Shown here one piece after another: positions 7,764 through 14,764 of a stretch of DNA of 29,381 nt. Position 1 is the stretch's first letter. The number at the start of each line of letters is the position of its first letter. The DNA lies in the NCBI GenBank assembly GCA_964415525.1, contig CAYQAS010000049.1:1-29381 (forward strand), read 5' to 3'. Source of the stretch: CAZPUI01 sp964415525 (GTDB taxonomy: Bacteria; Acidobacteriota; Holophagae; Holophagales; Holophagaceae). The position numbers and the translations under genes are program-made. Under the pieces are notes generated by a model. That model saw only the letters and a list, made by a program, of their open reading frames with translations, was not told where the DNA came from and made no database searches.

Positions 7764-8111
7764 CTACTTCAAGCACACCTTGCAGGCCTTGAAGCCCTGC
7801 TTCTCGGCCTCTTCCTTGGTGGTGAAGGTGACCTTGTTGGCTTCCTTCATCTTGGCGGTGGTCTTGCAGTCCGCCTTGTGGAAGGTCTTGGAATCCTTGT
7901 TGCCAACGAAACCGGCGACGGCGGGCTTCACAGCCTCGGCCTTCTTGGCAGGCTCCGCCTTGGCGGGCGTCGCCGGCTTGGCGGGCTCGACAGGCTTCAC
8001 GGCGGGAGCCACAGGCTTGGCCGCAGGGGCGACGGGCTTCTTGGCGTCCTTGGCCGGCGTCTGCGCCAAGGCCAGGCTGGCGGACAGGGCGATGAGGGCG
8101 AGGATCTTCAT
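7764..8111 (-). CDS. Small secreted protein with Ada-like zinc-binding C-terminus
   Basis: A 115-residue exported protein. Residues 1-16 are a signal peptide (MKILALIALSASLALA, probable cleavage before Gln17). Residues ~19-64 are a low-complexity Lys/Pro/Ala linker of AKPVAPA-like units. Residues ~67-115 resemble the Ada N-terminal metal-binding fold found in many secreted proteins: FVGNKDSKTFHKADC, then a Phe-rich stretch, then GFKACKVC. His78, Cys82, Cys110 and Cys113 are the candidate metal ligands. The start is firmly set by AAGGAG nine or so bases upstream of the ATG. It lies 49 bases downstream of the amidase, possibly in the same transcript. Function is unknown; cell-wall or DNA binding outside the membrane are possibilities. 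Confidence 0.82.
   Translation of the reverse strand: MKILALIALSASLALAQTPAKDAKKPVAPAAKPVAPAVKPVEPAKPATPAKAEPAKKAEAVKPAVAGFVGNKDSKTFHKADCKTTAKMKEANKVTFTTKEEAEKQGFKACKVCLK
7925..8047. repeat. Low-complexity Lys/Pro/Ala coding repeat
   Basis: Degenerate short tandem repeats encode the KPA-rich linker of the small secreted protein (units such as AKPVAPA, VKPVEPA, AKPATPA). It behaves as a flexible or wall-spanning spacer, and its length is likely to vary between strains. Confidence 0.55.
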
Positions 8112-8160
8112 GGATGCTCCTTGAAAGTGGCCCCAGGGTGAAGCGGAAGAGCGGGCGACG

Positions 8161-9702
8161 TCAACCAAGCGTCGCGTGGGGCCGGAAAGTCGGCGCACGT
8201 AGGGCCTTCGCCCGCTGTTCGAAGGCATACCCCAGGCGCAGCAGGCTGCCCTCGCTCCAGGCGGTGCCGATGAAGCTGAGGCCGATGGGCAGCCCGAAGA
8301 CATGGGCCGCGGGCACCGTGAGATGCGGGTAGCCCGCCACCGCCGCGGGACTGGAGCAGCTGAAGCCGTAGTTATCGCCGTTGATGGGATCGGTGAGCCA
8401 GGCAGGGCCGCCCGTCGCCGAAACCAGCGCATCCAGCCGCCGGTCCTTGAGCAGGGTGTCGATGGCTTCCGCAGCCTTGCGGCAGGTCTGAAGCGCCGCC
8501 TTATAGGCCGGATCCTCCAGGCCACCCTTCTCCGCCGCCCGTTCCAGGGTTTCCTGACCGAAGAACGGCATTTCGCGCTCGGCATGCTTCCGGTTGAAGG
8601 CAATGAGGTCCTTGAGCGTCCGAATCGGGGCCTTGCGCTCGGCGAAGTAGGCCTCAAGGTCCGCCTTGAATTCGTAGAGCAGCACCTCGAATTCCGCGGC
8701 CTCGAAGGCGGTGCTGGCGAGTTCCACGTCCACCAGCTCGGCCCCTGCGGCCCGGAGATGCGCCCACACCGAGTCCATCGCCCGGTCCACATGCGCATGG
8801 ATGCCCTGGTAGTTCTTCAGTACCCCGAGCCGAGTGCCCTTCAGGCCGTCCGCATCCAGGCATCGCGTGTAGTCGGGCACTTCGGGGATCGCCGCGGTGG
8901 CCGGATCCCGGGGGTCCTTGCCCGCGATGGCCCCGAGCAGGATGGCCGCGTCCCGCACGCACCGGGTCATGGGGCCAGCCGTGTCCTGGCTGTGAGCGAT
9001 GGGGATGATGCCCGCACGGGAGATGAGGCCGAGGGTCGGCTTGAGGCCCACGATGCCGCAGGCGGCGGCGGGGCTCACGATGCTGCCGTCGGTCTCGGTG
9101 CCGATGGCCGCGGCACAGAGGCTGGCCGCCACCGCCACCGCAGAGCCGGACGAGCTGCCGCTGGGGCTGCGGTCCAGGGCAAAGGGATTGCGCGTCTGTC
9201 CGCCCTTCGCGCTCCAGCCGCTGCTGCTGCGAGTCGAGCGGAAGTTGGCCCACTCCGAGAGGTTCGTCTTGCCCAGCAGCACCGCCCCGGCCTCCCGCAG
9301 CTTCGCCACCACCGTGCTGTCCCGTTCGGGCACGGGAGCATCCAGCAAGGCCAGGGACCCGGCCGTCGTCTTCATGCGGTCGGCGCTGTCCAGGTTCTCT
9401 TTCACGAGGATGGGCAGGCCATGGAGCGCGCCCTTCGCCTTCGGCAGCGCATCCAGGGCCTTGGCAAGGGACAACGCATCTGGATTGAGCTCCGATACGG
9501 AATGAAGGGCGGGCCCATGTTGGTCCAGGGCCTTGATGCGGGCGAGGCAGGCGGTCACCAACTCCACAGCCCTGGCCCCGCGTTGGGACTCAAAGGTAGA
9601 GCCCTCCAGGCGCGGACGAGCCTTGGCACCCGCGTTCGAGGCCAAGGGAAGGGCCGCGGCGGCGGCCAGGAAGGTGCGACGGCTGACGGTCAACGTGGTC
9701 AT
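8161..9702 (-). CDS. Tat-exported amidase (amidase signature family)
   Basis: A 513-residue amide hydrolase. The N-terminus has a twin-arginine signal (SRRTFLAAAAALPLA, residues 7-21), so it is probably exported folded. The amidase-signature core shows Lys101 (LVKENLD), the Ser-rich loop SPSGSSSGSA with cis-Ser183, and GTETDGSIVSPAA with nucleophile Ser207. The 24-residue spacing between the two serines matches characterised family members. The family's usual GGSIR is DGSIV here. Downstream IVGLKPT and a C-terminal GLPIGLSFIG complete the fold. The ATG at 9702 is preferred over an upstream GTG (9735) because it puts the Tat motif near the N-terminus. Substrate cannot be deduced; the glutamyl-tRNA amidotransferase GatA is unlikely because of the export signal and missing GatB/C neighbours. 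Confidence 0.9.
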   Translation of the reverse strand: MTTLTVSRRTFLAAAAALPLASNAGAKARPRLEGSTFESQRGARAVELVTACLARIKALDQHGPALHSVSELNPDALSLAKALDALPKAKGALHGLPILVKENLDSADRMKTTAGSLALLDAPVPERDSTVVAKLREAGAVLLGKTNLSEWANFRSTRSSSGWSAKGGQTRNPFALDRSPSGSSSGSAVAVAASLCAAAIGTETDGSIVSPAAACGIVGLKPTLGLISRAGIIPIAHSQDTAGPMTRCVRDAAILLGAIAGKDPRDPATAAIPEVPDYTRCLDADGLKGTRLGVLKNYQGIHAHVDRAMDSVWAHLRAAGAELVDVELASTAFEAAEFEVLLYEFKADLEAYFAERKAPIRTLKDLIAFNRKHAEREMPFFGQETLERAAEKGGLEDPAYKAALQTCRKAAEAIDTLLKDRRLDALVSATGGPAWLTDPINGDNYGFSCSSPAAVAGYPHLTVPAAHVFGLPIGLSFIGTAWSEGSLLRLGYAFEQRAKALRAPTFRPHATLG

Positions 9703-9731
9703 GGGGGCCCCGAAATGGATGCCCCATACTC

Positions 9732-10856
9732 TCACGTGGCAGGACCAGTCTCATCCTTCCAGTGGCGACGGATGACGCCCTTCACGAGTCGCTGGAAGAA
9801 CGCGCCCTGGTTTGGATTCCATTCATAGGACCAGGCGGCCTTCAAGTCCGTGGCGAAGCTCCGGAGGGTATCCGGAGCCACGCCCTGCCCCATGACCACC
9901 ACCGGACAGGTCAGGCCGAGGCCCTCCACCAGTTGACGTAGGCGGTGCCGGGCATCCAGGGTTGCCCCGGAGATGTCCAGCAGCAGCAACTGCGGGGGCT
10001 CCTCGATGGCCCTCTTGAGGGGACCAAGCGCCGGTGTGCTGGTGCGCACCACCAGATCCTCCTCGAGAAACCGGCTCACCGCCTCGCCGAGACCGGAATC
10101 CGACGTCACCAGGAGAACACCATTCGGGGCAGCCTTGGGTTTGAGCGCGGCCTCTGCCGCGGCGCGGGTGGCCATTCGATTATCCCAGCCGCGCTGGGCC
10201 TCCTTGCGACGGGGCGCGACCCAGGCCTTCAGCTGATCCTGGAGCTCCGCCTCTGCCGGGAAGGCCACGCCGAGGCTCTGGCCCTCTCCGTGGGCGATCC
10301 GCACCTTGACGCTTATGGTCGGTCCGCGATCGAGGGCCATCTCCAGGGCCAACTGTCGACCCGCGTAGAACTCATCCGGCGCGATGGGATCCAGGCAGAA
10401 GATCCCGGCTCCGGTGGCGCTAAGGTTCTCCAGGCTGACCCGCACGATGCGACTGCCTCCCCCGCCCAGGGCGCCACGGCTCCGCCCCACCTGCTCTGTA
10501 CGCCAGGCACCCCGCCGCTCGTCCATCCCAAGAGACTCCGGCACGGAAACCAGCAGCGTCCGCCGAGCCTCGTCTTGCTCGAAGCCTCGGATCTCGATGG
10601 CTCCCGCATACATGGTGAGGTCCCAAGGAAAACGGATCCGCAGGGGGTGACTGCCCACGGCATGCCGGATGGCCTCACCGCTCATGGGGATCCGCAACGC
10701 CAACTGATCGCCTCGGCGCTCCAGCAGCCGAGCCTCCACCGCGAAGTAGGGCGTGGCCAGCAGCACCCGGAACTTGCCCGCGCAGAGTTCCTCCAGGATG
10801 CCGTCCCGAATGGCAGCCGAGCCACGGACCTGGGATCGCTCAGACATGGTTGCCAT
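9732..10856 (-). CDS. PilZ domain protein with receiver-like C-terminus (paralogue A)
   Basis: A 374-residue cytosolic protein. Residues ~1-105 look like a YcgR-type N-terminal domain. Residues ~112-215 are a PilZ domain with both c-di-GMP signatures: R115-x-x-x-R119 and N144-L-S-A-T-G149. Residues ~245-367 resemble a CheY-like receiver: GVLLVTSDS at strand 1, LLLLD with Asp294 at the phospho-acceptor position, then VVVMG. The conserved Thr/Ser and Lys are missing, so phosphorylation is doubtful. It ends with FFQRLVKGVIRRHW, an ending shared with its two neighbours. The ATG at 10856 is preferred because GGGAG lies seven bases upstream; 10847 is an in-frame alternative. It overlaps the upstream paralogue by 17 bases (8 with the alternative start), so the two are co-transcribed. 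Likely a c-di-GMP-responsive regulator; target unknown. Confidence 0.85.
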   Translation of the reverse strand: MATMSERSQVRGSAAIRDGILEELCAGKFRVLLATPYFAVEARLLERRGDQLALRIPMSGEAIRHAVGSHPLRIRFPWDLTMYAGAIEIRGFEQDEARRTLLVSVPESLGMDERRGAWRTEQVGRSRGALGGGGSRIVRVSLENLSATGAGIFCLDPIAPDEFYAGRQLALEMALDRGPTISVKVRIAHGEGQSLGVAFPAEAELQDQLKAWVAPRRKEAQRGWDNRMATRAAAEAALKPKAAPNGVLLVTSDSGLGEAVSRFLEEDLVVRTSTPALGPLKRAIEEPPQLLLLDISGATLDARHRLRQLVEGLGLTCPVVVMGQGVAPDTLRSFATDLKAAWSYEWNPNQGAFFQRLVKGVIRRHWKDETGPAT

Positions 10857-11982
10857 CCAGGGACTCCCGTGGAGCCATGGGACTCTCGCCGCCGCTGCGA
10901 TGCCTGCGGATGATGCCCTGGACGAGCCGCTCGAAGAACGTGCCCCGGGTCGACGTCCAGGCGAAGGCCCCGACGGTCCGGAGTTCGCCGGAGAGGTCAT
11001 AGAGCTCCCCTCCTTCCAGCCCCGTGCCGAGCAGGAGCATGGGGGCGCGGTGGGCCGCCTGCTCCGCCAGCACCTTGGCCTTCCGCCGGGAATCCAGATC
11101 CAGAGAGGTGATGTGGAGGATCACGAGGACGGGATGGGAGGCCAGCCCTTCCTTGAGGGCCTGGGTTGTGGGGGCGAGCCGCGTGAGGGGCTGGACGGCG
11201 GTCAGGGTCGAAGTGAGCCCTTCGGCGAGGTCGGCATCCGCACTCAGCAGCAGGATGCCCCGGGCAGGCAGATGGGTTTCTGGGCGGGCCACATCCGGAA
11301 GTCCCATTTCCAGGCGGCGGGCGATGCGCTCCCGCTCGTCCTCCCGCTTCAGGAAGATCCAGCGGGAGAGGGGCTCCAGGACGGACTGAGGCAGGGGCGG
11401 CGCGAACTCAACCCCCATGGCCCGCTGCCGCGTGTGGCGGATCACCGCCCCCGCCTCGAAGCAGAGGGTGTCCGACACCGGCACCGACAGGAGGATCCGC
11501 TCCCCGGGGACACAACATTCCGGGTCCAGCTCGCGGTCGGCGTGAAGACGCGCCCCGGTGACGCTGAGGTCCGCCAGGGCTGCGGTGTGGATCTCGTTCT
11601 TGCCCGTCGTGTAGGTCACGGCCAGACGCCCCACCCGCTCCGCACGGTAGGCCACGCGCTGGTCGTTCTCCTCCACCAGCTTCGGCATGGCGAGGCGGAG
11701 GCTCCGGCGGTTCTGGTAGAGCCCCAGCCCCAGCAGGTGCGTCTGCGCCTCGTAGAAGCCCAGACCATGAGGGAACCGAATGCGCAGTTCGTCGGACTGG
11801 AGGCTGTAGAGGGCATCTTCGCGGCTCATGCTGGCCGCGACGTGGATTTCATGGTCCTGGATGCCAAGGAAGCTCGATTCAAAACGCAGGAAGGGCGTCA
11901 CGAGGATGAGAAGTTCCTTCCGCGCACAGGCTTCCTGAAGGATCTCCAGGATCGCTTCGGCCTTTTTGATGGTTCCTGGCAC
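10840..11982 (-). CDS. PilZ domain protein with pseudo-receiver C-terminus (paralogue B)
   Basis: A 380-residue protein, paralogous to both neighbours. Same order: YcgR-like N-domain (~8-105), PilZ (~106-212; R109-x-x-x-R113 and D138-L-S-V-T-G143), then a receiver-like domain (~241-362). In the latter the phospho-acceptor position is His290 (LVILHITSLDLDSRR), and no conserved Lys is seen, so it is a pseudo-receiver. It ends FFERLVQGIIRRH. The GTG at 11982 is chosen because GGAGG stands four bases upstream and the length then equals the paralogues; the frame stays open much further upstream, but that stretch is antisense to paralogue C. It is first in a two-gene minus-strand operon and divergent from paralogue C by 87 bases. 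Confidence 0.85.
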   Translation of the reverse strand: MPGTIKKAEAILEILQEACARKELLILVTPFLRFESSFLGIQDHEIHVAASMSREDALYSLQSDELRIRFPHGLGFYEAQTHLLGLGLYQNRRSLRLAMPKLVEENDQRVAYRAERVGRLAVTYTTGKNEIHTAALADLSVTGARLHADRELDPECCVPGERILLSVPVSDTLCFEAGAVIRHTRQRAMGVEFAPPLPQSVLEPLSRWIFLKREDERERIARRLEMGLPDVARPETHLPARGILLLSADADLAEGLTSTLTAVQPLTRLAPTTQALKEGLASHPVLVILHITSLDLDSRRKAKVLAEQAAHRAPMLLLGTGLEGGELYDLSGELRTVGAFAWTSTRGTFFERLVQGIIRRHRSGGESPMAPRESLDGNHV

Positions 11983-12033
11983 GGGTCCTCCGACAGAGCA
12001 TGTATCGAGAGGCAAGTGGCGCTGATTGAGTCT

Positions 12034-12063
12034 TTGCTTTTGGGAGCAGCCGCTGACTAATCT
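12034..12063 (+). promoter_or_regulatory. Possible promoter giving a leaderless paralogue C mRNA
   Basis: TTGCTT (12034-12039), 18-base spacer, TAATCT (12058-12063), six bases before the ATG at 12070. Each hexamer matches the sigma-70 consensus at only three positions, so the call is weak. It would explain why no ribosome site precedes that ATG. Confidence 0.25.
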
Positions 12064-12069
12064 TCCTGC

Positions 12070-13170
12070 ATGTGCCCCCCCGCCATCAACTCGCCGGATG
12101 AGGTCCGCAGGATCCTCGCCAACGTGTGCGAAGGCCGCGAACTGCTGTTCCTGGTGACGCCCTACGTCCGATTCGATTCGAACTTCATCCGTTTGGATCC
12201 GGATGCCATCCACGCACGGATCACCATGGGGGTGGAGGAAGCCACCTACGCCCTGCGCAGCCCGGATCTGCACCTGCGCTTCCCAGCGGCCACACGGTTC
12301 CTGGAAGGCGCCACCAAGGCCCTGGGCTTCGGGATGGTGGACAACCGCCGCACGATCCGGCTGGCCATCCCCAAGGTGCTGAAGGACGACGAGCAGCGGG
12401 GATCGTACCGAGTGGACCGGGTCGGGCGGGTGGAGGTCACCTACAGCACATCCCGGTATGCCCTTGACAGCGGCTGGCTCTCGAACGTGAGCGCCAGCGG
12501 CGCCCGCATCACCACCCAGCAGTCGCCGGAGGCTCTCGGCATCGAGCCCGGAAGCATCCTCACCCTCAGCATCCCCCTCATGGATGACATCCGAATCAAT
12601 GGACCCGCCGTGGTGCGCTGGCGCAATGCCCGGACCCTGGGCCTCGAGTTCCAGCCGCCCCTGCGAGACGACCTTTTGACGCCCCTCACCCGCTGGATCT
12701 TCCAGCGACGGGAGGAGGAGCTCGAACGCGCCATGCGGGCCCCCCTGGCTCCGACGCGCACCACGAGCGCGGAGCATCCCCCGAGCGTCGTGCTGCTCTC
12801 CAGTTCAGCCACCCTGGAAGGGGAACTCCAGGCAGCTTGGGGCACCCTCCCCCCCCTGGCGCGCGTCCCTCCCGTGGCCCAGACCCTCAAGGACGCCCTG
12901 GCGACGTCGCCGCTGCTGCTGATCTATCACCTGCCGGACGCCGGCCTGGACACCCGCCGCCGCGCCAAGACCCTGATGGAGACCATCGGAGGCAAGGTGC
13001 CGGTGGTCCTGCTAGGCACCGGTCTGCCCCAGGAAACCCTCTTCGAGCTGGGCACCGAACTCAAAGCCACCAGCGTCTTTGGGTTGAACGGCCCCCCGAC
13101 ACCGTTCTTCTTCCGGCTGCTCCAGGGCATCCTCAAACGCCACGCGGAAGGCGGCATCGGGGCATCCTAA
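12070..13170 (+). CDS. PilZ domain protein with pseudo-receiver C-terminus (paralogue C)
   Basis: A 366-residue third member of the local family, on the opposite strand. N-domain ~9-107 (LLFLVTPYVRFDSNFI aligns with LLILVTPFLRFESSFL of paralogue B). PilZ ~108-214 has R110-G-S-Y-R114 and N139-V-S-A-S-G144. Pseudo-receiver ~238-356 has His287 where the phospho-Asp should be (LLLIYHLPDAGLDTRRRAK). It ends FFFRLLQGILKRH. No ribosome site is visible before the ATG, but a weak promoter-like element sits just upstream. Its TAA overlaps the start of the radical SAM gene by one base (TAATG), so the two are likely translated together. c-di-GMP binding is inferred from motifs; the output is unknown. Confidence 0.85.
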   Translation: MCPPAINSPDEVRRILANVCEGRELLFLVTPYVRFDSNFIRLDPDAIHARITMGVEEATYALRSPDLHLRFPAATRFLEGATKALGFGMVDNRRTIRLAIPKVLKDDEQRGSYRVDRVGRVEVTYSTSRYALDSGWLSNVSASGARITTQQSPEALGIEPGSILTLSIPLMDDIRINGPAVVRWRNARTLGLEFQPPLRDDLLTPLTRWIFQRREEELERAMRAPLAPTRTTSAEHPPSVVLLSSSATLEGELQAAWGTLPPLARVPPVAQTLKDALATSPLLLIYHLPDAGLDTRRRAKTLMETIGGKVPVVLLGTGLPQETLFELGTELKATSVFGLNGPPTPFFFRLLQGILKRHAEGGIGAS

Positions 13171-14747
13171 TGGATGTGATGATGACGAACGCCCCCCGCA
13201 CCCTGCTGCTCTACAGCGCCCCCAAGCACGCCGCCGGCGACCCCTGGATGACCTTCCTGCCCATCGGCCTGGGGTATCTCCAGGCCATGCTCAAGGCCCG
13301 GGGATTCGCCTGCCGCATCGCCAATATCTCCGGCCTCTCCCGCAAGCAGGTGCTCACCTACGTCCGGGAGCAGAAGCCAGATGTGGTGGGCGTGAGCATG
13401 TTCACCTTCAACCGGCGGCGCAGCATGGACCTGCTGGGATGGGTGCGGGAGTCGGCCCCGGAGGCCCTGCTGCTGGCGGGCGGCCCTCACCCGACCCACG
13501 TGGCGCGGGAGGTCTTCGAGGACTGCCCGGCGCTCGACGCCATCGTGAAGGGCGAGGGTGAACTGCCCCTACTGGGGGTCGTGACGCGCCTCGCCACCGG
13601 AGAACCCTGGCGGGAGGCGCCGGGCCTGGTGGGCCGCGACTTCGAGACGGAAAGCCCCAGCCCCATCGAGGATCTCGACGGCATCGGTCTGCCCCTGGTC
13701 CACCACGAGGCGGACTTCTTCCACGATCCCCAGCAGCACGGCTACCTGAGCACGAGCCGCGGATGCCCCGCCAAGTGCACATTCTGCAACACGCCGGAGT
13801 TCTGGGGCTCCAGCATGCGCTTCCGCTCCGCGGCTTCCGTGCTGGAGGAACTGCGTCTCCTGCGTTTGAAGCACGGCCTCACCTACTTCAGCTTCCGGGA
13901 CGACACCTTCACGGCCCGCCCGAGCCGCATCCTGGACTTGATGGCGGGAATGCAGGCGAGCGAACTCCCTTGGCTCTGGAACTGTCAGAGCCGAGTGAAC
14001 CTGATCGACGAGGAGCGGCTGGTCGCCATGAAGCGCGCGGGCTGCGAGTTCATGCAGTTCGGCGTGGAACACGCCTCGCCTCGCATGCTGGTCCAGCTGG
14101 ACAAGGGCATCCGCACCGAACAGATCCACGATGCCCTGGCCCTGGTGCGCAAGGTCGGCATCCAGCCCGGCATCTACCTCATCACCGGCATCCCCGGCGA
14201 GACCTGGGCGGATGTGGAGGAGAGCGCCCGGCTCATCCGCGAGGCCCGCCCCCACGACGTGCAGGTGTCGCCCCTGGCGCTCTACCCCGGCACCCGGCTC
14301 TGGGATCAGGCGCTGAAGGAAGGCCGCATCAGCCGCGATTTCTTCCGCTCCGTGGGGGACGACGAGGTCTTCGCCCGGGTGGACGCCCACACCGAGAAGG
14401 CCCTACGCCACCTGGAGCGCCTGGCCCAGGCCGCCAAGGAACGGCCCGTCTTCAGCCCGGCGGAATTCCGGGCCCAAAAGGCGTGGCTCGGCTTCTGTGC
14501 CGTCACCAACCTGCTCTGCGGCGAGGCGGCGGAACTCGAAGGCCGCTGGAACGAGGCCGAGGGGGAATACGCCGAAGTCATCCAGCGGGAGCCCGGCAAC
14601 ACCTGGGGCTTCCTCAAGCGGGCCGTGCTGTTCCAGCACACCAACCGCCTGAGGGAGGCCCGCGCCGACCTGAAGGAAGTGCTTCGTCTCGCTCCGGGCA
14701 ATCCAGAAGCAAAGGGGTTGCTGGACGAGATGGGTCGAAGGAACTAA
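13170..14747 (+). CDS. Radical SAM protein with B12-binding-like and TPR domains
   Basis: A 525-residue protein. Residues ~10-140 resemble the cobalamin-binding Rossmann domain seen in BchE-type enzymes (PIGLGYLQAML...PDVVGVSMFTFN...LLLAGGPHPTH), but a DxHxxG cobalamin-ligand motif is not evident. Residues ~190-410 are a radical SAM core with SRGCPAKCTFC: Cys199, Cys203 and Cys206 bind the [4Fe-4S] cluster. Further core motifs are FRDDTF, QFGVEHAS and YLITGIPGET. Residues ~455-520 contain about two TPR-like repeats (WNEAEGEYAEVIQREPGN and LREARADLKEVLRLAPGN), suggesting a protein partner. Substrate is unknown; members act in methylation, ring formation or lipid and tetrapyrrole chemistry. The start codon overlaps the PilZ paralogue C stop. 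Confidence 0.87.
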   Translation: MDVMMTNAPRTLLLYSAPKHAAGDPWMTFLPIGLGYLQAMLKARGFACRIANISGLSRKQVLTYVREQKPDVVGVSMFTFNRRRSMDLLGWVRESAPEALLLAGGPHPTHVAREVFEDCPALDAIVKGEGELPLLGVVTRLATGEPWREAPGLVGRDFETESPSPIEDLDGIGLPLVHHEADFFHDPQQHGYLSTSRGCPAKCTFCNTPEFWGSSMRFRSAASVLEELRLLRLKHGLTYFSFRDDTFTARPSRILDLMAGMQASELPWLWNCQSRVNLIDEERLVAMKRAGCEFMQFGVEHASPRMLVQLDKGIRTEQIHDALALVRKVGIQPGIYLITGIPGETWADVEESARLIREARPHDVQVSPLALYPGTRLWDQALKEGRISRDFFRSVGDDEVFARVDAHTEKALRHLERLAQAAKERPVFSPAEFRAQKAWLGFCAVTNLLCGEAAELEGRWNEAEGEYAEVIQREPGNTWGFLKRAVLFQHTNRLREARADLKEVLRLAPGNPEAKGLLDEMGRRN

Positions 14748-14764
14748 GACCGCGCCAAGCGCTG

